Assembly: GCA_026770025.1 (NCBI GenBank)
Contig: JAMXDE010000004.1
Span: 3,335,501-3,399,500 of the forward strand
DNA length: 64,000 bases
Reading direction: 5' to 3'
Origin: Craspedostauros australis
Taxonomy: Eukaryota > Bacillariophyta > Bacillariophyceae > Mastogloiales > Achnanthaceae
Shown: positions 9,912 to 21,904 of the stretch, one piece after another
Position numbering within the stretch: the stretch's first letter is position 1
Layout: each line of letters starts with the position of its first letter
The notes under the pieces: generated by a model
Database searches by the model: none
Told to the model about the DNA's origin: nothing
What the model saw: only the letters and a program-made list of their open reading frames with translations
Position numbers and translations under genes: made by a program

Positions 9912-12751
9912 ATGGCGAAGAGTCCGAATCAAGCCGCGACCGCAGGTACAAAGGCAAGGGCAGATCCAAGCACTGCTTCCACCACTGATGCTGCCACACC
10001 AAACAGCATCAACATGGAGGAACGCGACGAGGACCTGTACGAGCAGTTCATGCTGCAGTACTGCGTTCCCCAACCCGATGACGTGAATGGACTGGAGTCC
10101 GTACCATCCGAGGATCATGCTGGCTGGATTTGCAACTTCCCGACCACGCACAACATGCAGCAACGCCGACACTTGCAAGGAAGCGGTCGATCGGATCGCG
10201 ATGCCGAAGCATTCCCGATCATCTTTTCCATCTCCGTGCTGTGTGCGTCGTTGCTCTTCTCCATCTTTGTGATTGCGGACACCTGCCGCAAGTCGTCGTC
10301 GCCACCACCGACAAAAGCATCGGAGGATCAAGCTGCGGCAGATTCCAACGAAGATGACCAGACGCCGCAGCCTCGCAATTCATGGATCTCGGAGATGCCA
10401 GCGGAGGGCCGGCCTGCTCCGCTCATTTCGGAAGACTTCACCGAGGGCAATGATGATGGCAACAATGATAATGATGGCAATGCTGATCCAAATGACAACG
10501 ACAACGACAATGAAGAGACGCCTGCACCGCCAACGCTTCTCGCCTGGTCCGGCGTTTCCTGCTGTTACGAAGTCCCACACAAGTCATCTTCCGGACCAAC
10601 GTCAGAGGTGGTCCAGACGCTGCACAACGGACACGGCGAGCTGCGTTCCACCGAGCTGCTTGCCATCATGGGCCCATCCGGCGGAGGCAAGAGCACATTG
10701 CTCGACATCCTCAGCGGCCGCAAGTCGCTGGGTACAGTCACGGGACACGTCAGCATCATGGGCAACCGCGTCGATGCTTCCGACATGATGAAGAACGACA
10801 ACATCCTCAAGGCCGTCTCCGCCTACGTGCCGCAGCAGGAGAAGTTCTTCCCCAACCAAACACCCGAAGAAGCCGTCGCGTTCTTTGCCAACCTCAAGCT
10901 GGGACCCGACCCGAGAGGCAAGCACGTCCGAGATCAGCGCATTGCTGGATTGTTGGATCTCGTGGGTCTATCCGAGGAGGTGCGTCGTCGACCCATCGGG
11001 GGTGCGTTGGCGGGTGGGATTACCATCCGCGGTCTGTCCGGTGGGGAACGCAAACGTCTGGCGTTGGCTTGCGGTGTGGCCATGAAACCCAAGGTCCTGT
11101 TTTTGGATGAAATCACGAGGTGAGTCGAGTTGAGTGCTATTGCATCAGGCTATCCTATTGCTGGTTGTTGCTTCGTTCCGATACGGTCTTGAGATACTCT
11201 ACGGCGTCATGACTATTTACTTTGCCGAGGTGCAGGGAAACGATTCCACTATTCTGCTCTATTCCTTTTTCTGTAGCAAGTACGAGTATGACTCCCGACG
11301 AAGCATCGCAACTAACCTGATCGTCCGTCCACTCACGCCGCCGCTCACATCGATCATACACATGCTCGCACGATGCTCTCCAAACCGACCTGCAATCACC
11401 TCCTCCTGTCTTTTTATGCCACAGTGGATTGGATTCGGAGAATGCGCTCATCGTCATGAAGCTGCTCAAGAAGATGTGCGTGTCCCTGCGAGTCGCAGCC
11501 GCCGTCGTCATCCATCAGCCATCCATGGAGGTCTTCGAGCGGTTCGACCGCCTCGTGCTCCTTTCCAGAGGTCGCAGCATCTACTCCGACAAGCTGTCCG
11601 GCCTTCCCACTTTTTACGATGATGTGCTACAACACAAGATGCCGGAGACGCATCACATTCCAACTGATCTGCTGAGACATGCCTCCAACTGGGAGTGTCA
11701 ACTGAGCAACAGCGCTCCGTCTGATTCCGTTCCAATCGTCAACGACAGACATGCAGGCCGGGATGCGAAGCAGGACAGCAGCGCTGGCGTCGGCGAAGAA
11801 ACCATGAGCACAAATGGATCAAAGTCGCAGCCCCCGTCACAGCATGGCACCAGCGATCTACCAGAAACATCTCCAGAGCTATTCACATCATCACGTGAAT
11901 TGCAGGCCTTCACAGCTCCGCAGGTATCCATGTTCTGGAAATTCAGAACCGTCTTCTCGCGCAATCTCCAAAATCACTACGTTCGGAACCTGACCAATCT
12001 CGCGGCGCGGTTGGTGATCTACGGCTCAACATCCCTGTCGGTGAGCTTGATCTTCTGGGACATCGGCAATATAGATGACGATCCGTCCACGATGAACGAG
12101 CAGGCGAGGTATGTGGTGGGAGCTGGTTTGTTCCTGTCGCAATGCAGCTTCCTGCTCCCATTCTCTCAGATCTCCACGTTCTTTTTCGACAAGAGTGTCT
12201 TCGCATCCGAATCTGCTCTGGCCCTGTACCCATCCTGGATGTACTCGGTCTCGCAGTTCTTGCTGGAAGCCTGGGTGTTGGCTCTGGCCTCGTTGGTGCA
12301 GACAACCATCGCCAAGCCCATGATGTCGCTCTCGAACCCAGCCTGGAGCGAAAGCGAATCCTTCTTCACGCTTCTCGCATTCTTCATCATTAGCGGATTG
12401 ACGGGCAACGCCCTCATTCTCCTCACGTGCATGGTGGCATTTTCTCAGGATCTGGGATTCCTGCTGGGATGCACAGTCGTCACCATCTCGCTGGCCGCAT
12501 CCGGCGGGTTCGTCCCATTCGCCATCATCCCCGAATCGATCCGCTGGTTGCAGTGGATCTCCCCCGTCAAGTACTCCCTCCAGATCTTCATCATGGCTCT
12601 CTTCGATGGCACGGACACGACGATCGTGCAGGCTCTGGATCTGGATGTACCATCGGACATCACCCATAACATCCTTGTCCTCATCTTCATGTTTGCCCTC
12701 TGCGCAGTCACGACCATCGTGACCATGTCATTCCAACGTGAGGTGCGATGA
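9912..12751 (+). CDS. ABCG-type half-transporter, two exons
   Basis: Exon 1 is 9912-11119 and exon 2 11425-12751; the 305-nt intron has donor GTGAGT and acceptor ACAG, giving 844 aa. The splice falls inside the Walker B/D-loop and restores FLDEITSGLDSENAL. The N-terminal 210 residues hold one hydrophobic segment (about 102-122) and an Asn/Asp-rich linker, unusual before an ABCG nucleotide-binding domain. Walker A GPSGGGKST is at about 254-262, the Q-loop in VPQQEKFF, the signature LSGGERKR at 375-382, Walker B KVLFLDE and the H-loop VVIHQPS. The exon 2 C-terminal half has about six membrane segments of ABC2 type with the usual FFFDKSVFASESALALY region. NBD-then-TMD order and size fit ABCG half-transporters, which dimerise to export lipids or hydrophobic compounds; the substrate is unknown. 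The D-loop Pro (LDEPTSGLDS) is replaced by Ile. Confidence 0.92.
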
Positions 12752-14051
12752 GGGAGGTGGTAGTGACAAAACTGCACCCATGTGGTATGTATGCGCACGA
12801 GTTAATCTGCGTGTCAACAGATGACAAGACAACCAAGGGAGCAATCAAGCGAGTAACCGACCCTGTCTGGACAAGAAAATAGAGCAGATTGAGTAATGAT
12901 TGTGTGCCCGTACTCAAATCGATGACGATACTATACATAGTGGAACGACTGCCGAAATTCCCCGTAGCCCCAAAAGCAACGTGCTCCTGTCATGCCCAGG
13001 AGTGATCGATCCTACACTTGACGGTGAGGGGGAATTGGTAATTCAACGATGTCATTGTTTGATCTATTCGAACACATTTTCTTAGCGAATAACTGTTATT
13101 ACACGTTATAATACACGTTCAAATCTTCACTCTGGTCACGTGTGGCGACTCTCCACATTTCGGCACCAAATCAACCTTTGCTTCTCTTCGGTGGTGTTCT
13201 GTGCTTGTTGCATGTTCATGCAGTGTTTGTATCATCACCTGCTTGCCCTCCTCCTGTTCAGTTCACTTCGATCAATACTAGTCTTCTCCATCCACCCTTC
13301 AGTATCAAGCAGCATCATGCTCGTCTCAACCACGAAAGCTGCCTCCAACACTGCCAATCATTCCCTCTCCAGAAGCAAGGTTTGTCATCCTCTCCATCCG
13401 TGCACCCCTTTCCATCGGATCCAATTGATTGCAAGGAACTCTTTGTGCCATCATCTGCTGAGAAGCTGTTTCCTCCATTGGACATGGATGGAAAACAGCA
13501 CGTTCCACCACCTGCAACAGACAAGCTCTTGCCTCCTGTGCTCAAAGGCACGACCTTCGACAACAAGTGTGACGTTGAAATCCCAACTAACAATGAACAG
13601 AATTGCACACTCCAGCAAGAATGCAACCAACACAATGAACACAACAATTACCCAATCACTAACAAACACAGACATCACTGATGCAGGAATCGTGCTTCCG
13701 CAACAGACAACAGAGGAGGAGGAACTCGTGCTGCAACAAGAAGAAACAAACCATTGGAGCGAATTGCATGTGAGACGCAAACGATGAAGGACATTCGGAA
13801 TCTCCTGAGATGGTGGGACAAAATGTGAGGACACAATTGCAGCAAAGAGCCAGAGCCGCAATGGAGGGACTAAAACATAAAATAGCATAGAAGTTGACAT
13901 CGACAATCCTGCTTTTGGCGATACCAGCGAAGGCACCAAGACACCGAATCTGGCCTTTGCACGCTAGCTGTATCTAGATGAGTTTCAACATCGAGGGGTC
14001 GAAAATAAAATAGAATAAGACCGTAAATAAAATCGGCGTCTACAATGGATC
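12752..14051. other. Intergenic, possible degraded coding remnant
   Basis: Two overlapping frames at 13142-13681 and 13140-13787 show coding-like stretches that switch frame: a Pro-rich run containing KLFPPL and KLLPPVL in one frame, then TEEEELVLQQEET in the other. The first frame lacks an upstream ATG; the second has one at 13317. This could be a frameshifted remnant or chance. No family is recognised, and I do not call a gene. Confidence 0.3.
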
Positions 14052-14060
14052 TTTTAGATC
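14052..14060 (+). other. Left 9-bp target-site duplication
   Basis: TTTTAGATC directly abuts the outer end of the left terminal inverted repeat and is repeated exactly at 16335-16343. Confidence 0.85.
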
Positions 14061-14460
14061 GAGGAAATTCACTAACCAGCCTTTTTGAAGTGCCGATTTG
14101 CACTAACCAGCCTGTTTTCCCACACTTAGTGGCACAAAACGTCCAAATGTCTGTGCGACATCTCATGGACACGGAGATTTCGCATCGACCTCCAAGGTAA
14201 GTATTTCAATGTAGACCACCTGTATCACACAGGAAAGTACAAGCCACATCATACATGTTTGTCATAATAGCCATAGATTGCATGTAAATAGTCCATACGA
14301 ATATATAGCTTCCAATGAAGGGATAATGACTACATTAGTTGTAGATATGTCCATCATCCATTTGTTTGCTCCAACTCTTTGCGTTGTGGATCGTATTCTG
14401 ATGAAACCGTCACTGGAAAGGATAAACATACTACATTTTTTAACAAGATCGGCGCATAGA
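14061..14460 (+). repeat. Left terminal inverted repeat
   Basis: Reverse-complement match to about 15940-16334. The outermost 57 bp are essentially identical; similarity decays inward, with small indels, to around 400 bp. The inner limit is approximate. Confidence 0.8.
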
Positions 14461-14639
14461 GGGCATTAAAATGGGCATATACCAGCTGGCGAGTGACTGG
14501 ATCCACCTAGAAGGTGTTGCAGATTTTTCGATCAAATCACGTGATACCGCACGGTGGCTGTGTGCGGTGTGCAGGTTTTGACCAAACCTTCATATGAAAG
14601 ATCCAACAACTGCAATTCTACCAATGTCATCATAGTGAC

Positions 14640-15450
14640 AGAGCTCCAATGGGTATGGGGGTGGCTTGCGAAGATCTGGATCCTTCTGGAAGAAGTGCCG
14701 GTATCCAAATCGATGAACCTCGTCATACTCTGCGGTACGCTCGACGCTGTACTGTATTCCGCATATCTATGCATTTGGCAGGCCGTTTTGAAATATCTGA
14801 CCAACTGCGTAGCTCCAAACACGCTCCAAAGAGTACAGCCATGGAGTTTGAAGTCTTCGATCCCTTTGGAAGGGATCTAATTCAACGGATGCTGATATCA
14901 CGCAGTACTAAACGGTACGCATCGCATTGGAGAGTGATTTGGATACGTGCGCGTAGGAATTGTCAATCGTATTCCAATCCAACGCTACGACCACTCCAAT
15001 CACACGTCACAGAGTACGGCTATGAAGTTTGAAGTGCAAGATCCATCTGAAAGGGATCCAATTTCATGGATGCTGATATCCCGTGGTATTGAACGATACG
15101 CCTCGCGTTGTACAACGTTCTGCGCATATGTGCATAGAAAACGTCGATCATATTCCAACTGAACAATTCGGCCACTCTGAATGCACTCCAAGGAGTGCGC
15201 AACTGGCGGTTGAAATGCAAGATCTGTCTGGAAGGGATCCAGTCTTAGTAGTACAGATGCTGATGTCATGCAGTACTGCGTGGGAAGCGTCTGTAAGGTA
15301 GGCATCGCTCTGATCAGTATTTCGCACATGTATGCCTTCGGCCGTCCATCTTGAGAGATGCGATCAACCACATCACTCAAGGCATGCTCCAAAGGCTACG
15401 GCCATGGAGTTTTAAGTCCTTGATCCATTTGGAAGGGATTTGATTGTACA
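14640..15450 (+). repeat. Degenerate 180-200-bp tandem modules inside the TIR element
   Basis: A recurring module carries ATGGAGTTTGAAGT, then a variant of GATCCATTTGGAAGGGATC, then GGATGCTGATATC and a CGCATC-rich stretch. Copies of the GTTTGAAGT anchor occur near 14843, 15028, 15210 and 15410, giving pitches of about 185, 182 and 200 bp. At least one inverted copy lies around 15680-15790 in the right arm. The modules are diverged and contain no long reading frame. Confidence 0.65.
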
Positions 15451-15939
15451 GATGATGATGCCAAGTGGCAGTTAGGGACGTCATGACGTGAGGATCACCA
15501 GGGCACATGTCAATACACCTTGCTGACGGATAGACGGCTTCAAACTTCATGCACGCCTCCTATGGGGTGCGTTCGGAGTCGATGAAATGTCAGATTGGAA
15601 TATGATCGACATTTTCTGTGCACGTATGCTCAGAACGATGTGCAGGATGATGCGCACCCTTCAGTAGCGTGTGATATCAGCATCCGTACAATTAGATTCC
15701 TTCCAAACAGATCAAGGACTTCAAACTCCATGGCCTCAACCTTTGGAGTATGCCTGGAGTGATGCGGTTGATTGCATCTCTCAAGGCCGCCAGGCAAACG
15801 GATAGATGTACAGAAGATTGTGCAGCGTCAAACGTACCACACAGTATCACGAGTTTCATAGATTTGGATATCAGCATCTCTTCCAGACAGATACAGACAC
15901 TCGCTAGCTGGTAGTATCCCCATTGAAATGCTTGGAATG

Positions 15940-16334
15940 CGCTGATATGGTTTAGATGGAATATGTTTATCCTTTCCTATGAAGGTTTGGTCAGAATACG
16001 ATCTACAACGTACAGAATTGGAGCAAATAGATGGATGATGCACATATCTACAACTAAAGTGGGCATTCATTCCATTCATTAGATGATGTATGTTCGGATG
16101 GACTGATTAATGGCAGAATGATACGAGTATGACAAACATGTATGATGTGGTTTGTACTTTTCCTGTGTGATACAGGTGGTCTACATTGATACACTAACCT
16201 TGGAGGTCGATGCGAAATCTCCATGTCCATGGGACGTCGCATGGACATTTCGACGTTTTGAGTCGCTAAGAAACACAAAACAGGCTGGTTAGTGCAAATC
16301 GGCACTTCAAAAAGGCTGGTTAGTGAATTTCCTC
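15940..16334 (-). repeat. Right terminal inverted repeat
   Basis: Reverse complement of the left arm, ending GGTTAGTGAATTTCCTC exactly at the target-site duplication. The inner boundary is approximate. Confidence 0.8.
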
Positions 16335-16343
16335 TTTTAGATC
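16335..16343 (+). other. Right 9-bp target-site duplication
   Basis: TTTTAGATC, identical to the 9 bp at the left end of the element. Confidence 0.85.
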
Positions 16344-17424
16344 TATCTAGTTAATGAGTATGTGAGTGATTTGGTTGAAGTCCTTGTATGTTGCCACAAC
16401 TCCAGGACCGACTGCAGGTCCTGTCACTCAAGTGGGTCCTACCCACGAAGCTCGCATCAACACACATGATCACCACGAACAGAAAGGAGACCAATCGAAC
16501 GAAGATATGATACCAAGATAAAGGTATCTCAATGTCCAATTCGAACAGATGACGTCACTAGATGACGTACCAATGCGACACCATTCAGACAAGAATGCGG
16601 TTCTGGATGACGTGCTTGCGAGCCTGCAACACTTGCGAAGAAGGATTGGGAGTAACAAGCAAGTATTTTACCGCAGCTCTCAATATAACCCTTCTCCGTT
16701 AAATACCGTCCCAACCCATGTCGCACACAAATCTCGACCGATCGGAGTAGTATGGAATTGTTGTTCCAGTTTTGAACGCTTGTGGGAGACCGGTCATAAT
16801 TTCATAACGAGTTCTGTGCAACCTGCATTTAGTCAGTAGCTCCACGGGACTCATTTCCGCTGAGTCCACAGGATTCGTAATCGCCACTTGGGATCAGGAT
16901 GAGCGAGGCTCGTCAGTTGCGAAATTATGTACCTTGCGACTACCAACACTCACAAAGTGTACGTCTTTGGAGACACAAGGCAATCCGTAGCCGTACTTCT
17001 CCCAGATTCGGAGGTGCTCGATGCAGGCGTGAAATTACAGAAGAGATAGGCAAGATCATTTCCCTCCATCCCACCAAGAATGAAGAGAAAGAACCAACCG
17101 ATGGCCAACGCATGTATGCCAACAATCTCAACAGTGCCAACACCGCGTCGCTACCAAACATGAAGGGAAGAAGACGACACAACAAGAGGAAGCACCTTGC
17201 GGCAATGATTGTTTCGGACCAGCAAGAGGAGGGTTGGACGCAGCAAAGAAGAGCACAGAAGGACTGTTGTGGTGGGTGATACTGATTGCGACGAGCAGGC
17301 GCAAGTATCCTTGGAAGTGGAAGCGCAGGTGTAAGCGTAGGTGTAAGCGTAAGGAGACACTCGACTCTAATCGTATCAGAAGCGATATCGGCGCCACCAA
17401 GATCACGAGGCTCATCATCCCATC
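16344..17424. other. Intergenic, no gene recognised
   Basis: Between the TIR element and the seipin-like frame. An ATG-started frame at 16899-17279 encodes a basic sequence with no recognisable domain. I see nothing else. Confidence 0.45.
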
Positions 17425-18858
17425 ATGGCCGACACCTCCCAAAACCAACACATTGTCCACCGCCTTGCTTCGACTGCGTCTGATGTACTGTTGCTCTCGT
17501 CTGCGTACGGGTTGCCCGTGCCATCATGGACAACGACAGCCATCGCGATGAGCAATGGAAACTCCAGCATCTTGCATCGCTCATCTTCCGTGCACAATGC
17601 AACAGACGAAGATGGCAACCACGGTGCAAACGACAATGGCAACAATAATGACAGCAGAACCAGCGCAGATGGAGTCATGGGCTTCATTCCCTTGTTGGAA
17701 AAGCTCGTCATCTGCTGGAGCATAGTCATGGTGATCCTCTCCACATCCGTGTTGTCCTACGGACTGTTCTATATCGTTGTGATGCCATCCCACGACATCA
17801 CGATGTCGCTCAACTTCGATTACACTGAGATGTCCATCCATCCAACTGAACATCATCTCGTGCAACAATGGTGGCTGGAGCAGTAGCAGAAACAGATGCA
17901 GATTCAGATACAGGAGGATGGGAAGCATCAAACGGAGAAAGAGGGGTTACAAGAATGCAAACAATATGAGACGAATATAGCCATCAATAATGACAGCAGC
18001 AGCAGCAGCAGCGAGAGCAGTCATGAAGCTGGCGCCGAGTCGCAATAGGAGACAGTCTCCCACTCATCACCACCACCATCGCATGGGCAAGCTCAAGCTC
18101 AAGCCCAAGCACAACCTCAGATGCCACCGCAGAACCAAATACCCAATCTCTCAGTCGATCAGCGGCGTGCCTTGCAACGATCGCCTTGAGCAACTGCCGA
18201 TCTTTTCACCAAGCACACGCAATGGGAACCATACCTTGCCGGCCATCACTCCAAACCACGATCTCGCTCCGTGTTGAAGGCAAACCAACCATACGCCTTC
18301 GAAATCGCGCTGGAACTTCCAGAATCGCTGACCAACCAAGAGTTGGGCATCCTCGGCGTGCACGTGACATTGCAATCCGCAAATGGAACGGCCCTGGCAA
18401 CATCTGTACGATCCACGCAACACCCGCACGAAAGTGACTGGATATCGCTGATTCGAAAATGGACACTGCTGGTGCCGTTTCTCGTCGGTGCTATCCCAGA
18501 AACTCGCACCATCGTGATCCCGTCGTATCATTACGTCATGGAACGAAATCAGCATCCGTTACGGTCCATCACTGTTCGGTTAGTGAGCAGAACTAAAAGG
18601 CGGCGGCGAACACAGCGCGCGAGCTCTCCAGAAGCGTCGATAGAATGGACACCGTTGCATGATGACGCTCTCTACAATGACGATGGGCAAGTCAGCGCAG
18701 CGCACGTCTGTATTGGAAGAGAGCTAAAGCCATACCACTACGTTCTGAAGCGCTGGTTCTTCACGTGTGCGATGAATAGCATCAGCACCATCTTCGTATC
18801 CCAATCCGCCTCTGTAATCCTGCTGATGTATGTGGGAACGCCGACGGCAAGGTCTTGA
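17425..18858 (+). pseudogene. Seipin-like gene with three in-frame stop codons
   Basis: One continuous reading frame encodes a seipin-like protein. A cytosolic Ser/Asn-rich N-terminus is followed by a membrane segment at about 91-119 ending YIVVMPSHD, then LNFDYTEM. The lipid-droplet beta-sandwich core contains ANQPYAFEIALELPES, LTNQELGILGV and, later, KPYHYVLKRWFFTC leading into a second membrane segment (TIFVSQSASVILLMY). Seipins are ER proteins that organise lipid-droplet formation. The frame is cut by TAG 17884-17886, TAG 18046-18048 and TGA 18187-18189, yet the sequence between the stops stays coding-like (Gln/Ser/Pro-rich). An intron of 3n length could cover all three (for example donor GTGCAA at 17860 to an acceptor before 18214), but no donor matches the GTNNGT seen in the other introns here. 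A disabled gene, an atypical intron or stop readthrough all remain possible. The start is ATG 17425. Confidence 0.7.
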
Positions 18859-19721
18859 AGAAAGAACCAGCGATGCTTCGCTCCAACTGGAACAGGATGG
18901 ATCGTTGGGAAGACTTCGCTGTGGGCAGCGACGGGAGATGCATGGTTCGAAATTCTCCATCGGAGAACATCAAGCTTCGTGCTCGCACCATGAGTCGCCC
19001 ACCCGACCATGCTCTGCCGCGTGCAAACTCTACTCTGGCCCACTTGAGCGTGCACTATCCCATCCTCCTGCTGAATCAAGGTGAGAACACGCGTTTCATC
19101 GATGACTCACTTTTGTCGGAATGCCAACGGATCTTTCGCAGTTGGGGCACGGTCAGAGACATGAGGAACATGGAAAGCGTTGCCTGTGGTGCATGAACAG
19201 CAGAACAACCTCCGCAACTTGGGACAAGAACGGCAATTTCAGTGGCGATGGCTTGATCATCTCCACAACAAGCAAGATCGCCTCGCACTGGGGAAGCGTC
19301 ACGTGTACATACCACATGGTACGATACCGTCGAGATATCGATATCTTTTGGCGCACGCCCCAAAGCAGTCGAAGACGCGCTTGTACTCCTGCTATTTCGG
19401 TACGTACACACGTTCCGCTACAGATAGATATCGCGAAGTTGATGATACGAGACCATGGATCTGGCGTCCAACCATACAAAAGCGCGAGCATCACCCAAAG
19501 ATGAAAACGTGGGATCTGTTTTCCGTCTATCTCTTCTGCTCATGCGTGCAGATGAATGGTTGATGAGTGACGATTGCGCTTGACTTCTCTATTGCGGTAT
19601 GTGGATATGCAACGCGATGACTAACATTAGTGATTCCGTTTCCATCTGACCAACGGGCCAAGTCTCTGGTCCTCTATTCCACATGCAATAGATATTATAC
19701 GTACTAACTCATGCACCTGCA
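18859..19721. other. Intergenic with open but unassigned frames
   Basis: All three forward frames stay open for long stretches here, including one from about 18810 to a possible donor GTGAGA at 19081. None gives a recognisable domain, and they contradict each other. No gene is called. Confidence 0.35.
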
Positions 19722-21904
19722 TCAAAAATGCCTCTTTTGAGAGATGGGCTTGGTTGGTTTGCTTGATTTCGATGGTGCTCGCCTCCTCCGTTTCTTGGTT
19801 GTGGGTGGCAGTTTCTCATCTCTTCTTGCCTGGACGAGATCCATCTCGCGCTTCTTGCGGAAGCCATGCGCGGCCTTGTCCCGTGCTTCCGCGAAGGTGA
19901 CCTCGATCCAACAGCCTGTCTCCTTGCACTTCTTGAGGAAGCGGCCCTTTCGCTCCTGCATCTTGTGCACCAGCTTCTCAGCGACGTTCAGCTTGGCCCA
20001 CCTTGGCGCTTTGTCGTACTCGTCGAACATATCAGCAATGACTGCCTTCATGTACTGATTGCCGGGGTGCTCTTGAAATGGCCTTCCACGTCCCATCAGA
20101 ACGTCAACTTCAGTTGGACTGCAACCTGGACGAATGCTGTTGCTTTCAATGGGATCAGCCGCCGCGAGTGGCAGTGATGAAGAAAGCTGTTGTGATGATG
20201 GTGGCATTGACCTCTGTTTTGGTGGGAGTGGCAGAGTTGGCGACCTGCCATTTCGCACGACTGCAGCTGCTGGGGTGTCTGCGCATCGGTCTGCCAGTTG
20301 GAGATCCACATCGGCATTCTTGTCTTCCTCTTCTTCAGCGTCTTGGACGACTCGCATCGATGACACATGGCTGGCATCGTTGCGCTCAGGATGATCGTGA
20401 GCGCCAGAGGTGCCATTCCCGTTTCTCATCTGCGTGGTCATTGCGGTTCGGTAAACTTCCAGCGCTCTGCGATGCATGATCCAAGCGCTGGCCCCCGCTA
20501 TTTTGACCATCCCCCTGTCATCGAATGGCAGGACCTGAGGTGACACGCCGTGCGAAGAGAGGCTCTTGATGTTATCAGCCAGCGTACCGAAGAATGGCTT
20601 GAATCGGTGGCGAGTATGATGGGCCAGCGAGAGCTGAAAAATGTTTACCATGGCCCGCATGTCCTTCGTATCGTCTGATAGGAAGTACATCCTCTTCACG
20701 TTCACCGGCGTGATCGCGGTGGTCTGCTCGCAAATGTACATGTTCAGCCGCTGTTTCGGTGTTACATTCGGCATCATCTTGTCCAGGGCATGCACCATAA
20801 CTACTCCGTTCTTCTGTGCCTCGACGTCTTCCACAACCGTCATGGCTGCGTAAAACAGGGCCCGGGCATTCGCCAAGGTGTCGAACATGCTCGGGACGAA
20901 CTCTGTCGCTACGATTATGCGACTTCCATGCGCATCCTCGCAAGGAAGCGGTTGTACATTCCCAGCTTCCAGCAGAGCGACCGCTCCTGGGCACAGATCG
21001 GACAGCAGCACGTCTCTACCGAGCACATGCGGACCGAACAAGTGCAGCTTGGCATCGCACCAGGCGATCAATCGCATCGCGGCTTTGTACGAGTCGAAGG
21101 AGGTGCAGCGCAGGAACTTGAGGCGCAGGTCCTTGTCTTCGATGTAGGCTTGATTCGTCTGCTTGGCGATGTCGTATGCAGTCCTGTTGCTGGTCGTCAT
21201 GACCAGCTCCATCTCCATGTCGTCGAGCTTGGCGCTCACGAACGCGGGGATCTCCTCGCAGGGAACGGAGCTCCCGGTGATGTCCTCATATATGTGCTTG
21301 CGTTCTTCGGGTGACATCGCGTGCAGCTCTTGCGCGATGATATCGGGGACCTTAAATGTGTTCAAGATGTCGTCGTTGGTCAACGGTGTGGTTTGCTGCG
21401 CATCTGTTCCTATCACGGCGTTCGCAAATGCGGCCGCGCAAGCAGGATTGCAGTGGTCAGTATCCTCGTTCGGTTTCCCGATCTGAGCATGACGAGAGAG
21501 ACGACGATGGATTGTGAGCTATATCAACATGCGGTTTGGTTCACTGTTGGCGTTCCGGATGCAACTTCATTCGAACTATTATAGTAGGTATGGTATCTCC
21601 GCGGTCGTAGTCGTCATCATGGGCTACGGAGAATCATCGCCATTGCGCAAGTACTCACCTTGCCATCGTCGTCACGGAGAGTGCTGCCGCTGAAGTCACA
21701 GTTGCAGCCGTTGCCAGTGTCTGAGCCGAGGTCTGATCTGGCTTCAACAATCTCATTGTCAAGCGTGCGAATATTTTGCTCGCCATGACATGGAAAGCAG
21801 GATTCTAACAAAGAACAGCTCGCCGCGAGGAACTCATCGTCATCCGCGCAGAGTGTTGAATACTCATCCAGTTGCTGCCACTCGTCGGCGGAGAAGATAC
21901 TCAT
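19722..21904 (-). CDS. CRAL-TRIO-like/DUF6824 fusion protein A, two exons
   Basis: Exon 1 is 21904-21659 and exon 2 21482-19722; the 176-nt intron has donor GTGAGT and acceptor CTCAG and is phase 0, giving 668 aa. Exon 2 alone has no ATG, so the upstream exon is required; its ATG at 21904 has a good ACCATG context. After an acidic N-terminus comes a CRAL-TRIO_N-like helix (DLRLKFLRCTSFDSYKAAM, about residues 200-220). A CRAL-TRIO-type lipid-binding region to about 425 includes NVKRMYFLSDD and HRFKPFFGTLADNI. A disordered linker leads to DUF6824 at about 542-632 (DVLMGRGRPFQEHPGN, then FLKKCKETGCWIEV and AHGFRKKRE). The C-terminus is strongly basic. DUF6824 is thought to be nuclear or DNA-binding in diatoms, so a lipid-responsive nuclear factor is a tempting but untested reading. 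It is a paralogue of the gene at 45752-48096. Confidence 0.85.

Larger units (their letters stand above)
14061..16334. mobile_element. Non-autonomous TIR element, Mutator-like or foldback type
   Basis: The two ends are inverted copies starting GAGGAAATTCACTAACCAGC. Identity is near perfect for the first 57 bp and stays readable for roughly 400 bp, including the CACTAACCAGCC motif twice per arm, GGAGATTTCGCATCGACCTCC and GTAGACCACCTGTATCACACA. A perfect 9-bp direct repeat, TTTTAGATC, flanks the element. Long TIRs with a 9-bp duplication are typical of Mutator-like elements. The 2,274-bp interior holds no transposase-like frame, only degenerate 180-200-bp modules, direct on the left and inverted on the right, so the whole element can fold back on itself. 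It is presumably mobilised in trans. A foldback family unrelated to MULEs is the main alternative. Confidence 0.85.

Noticed and set aside
13140-13787. Overlapping frames with coding-like stretches
   Set aside because: The coding look switches frame and no homology is recognisable, so it is mentioned only as a possible remnant.
14061-16334. CRISPR-like or satellite array
   Set aside because: The modules are long, diverged and inverted between the arms, and target-site duplications mark a transposable element.
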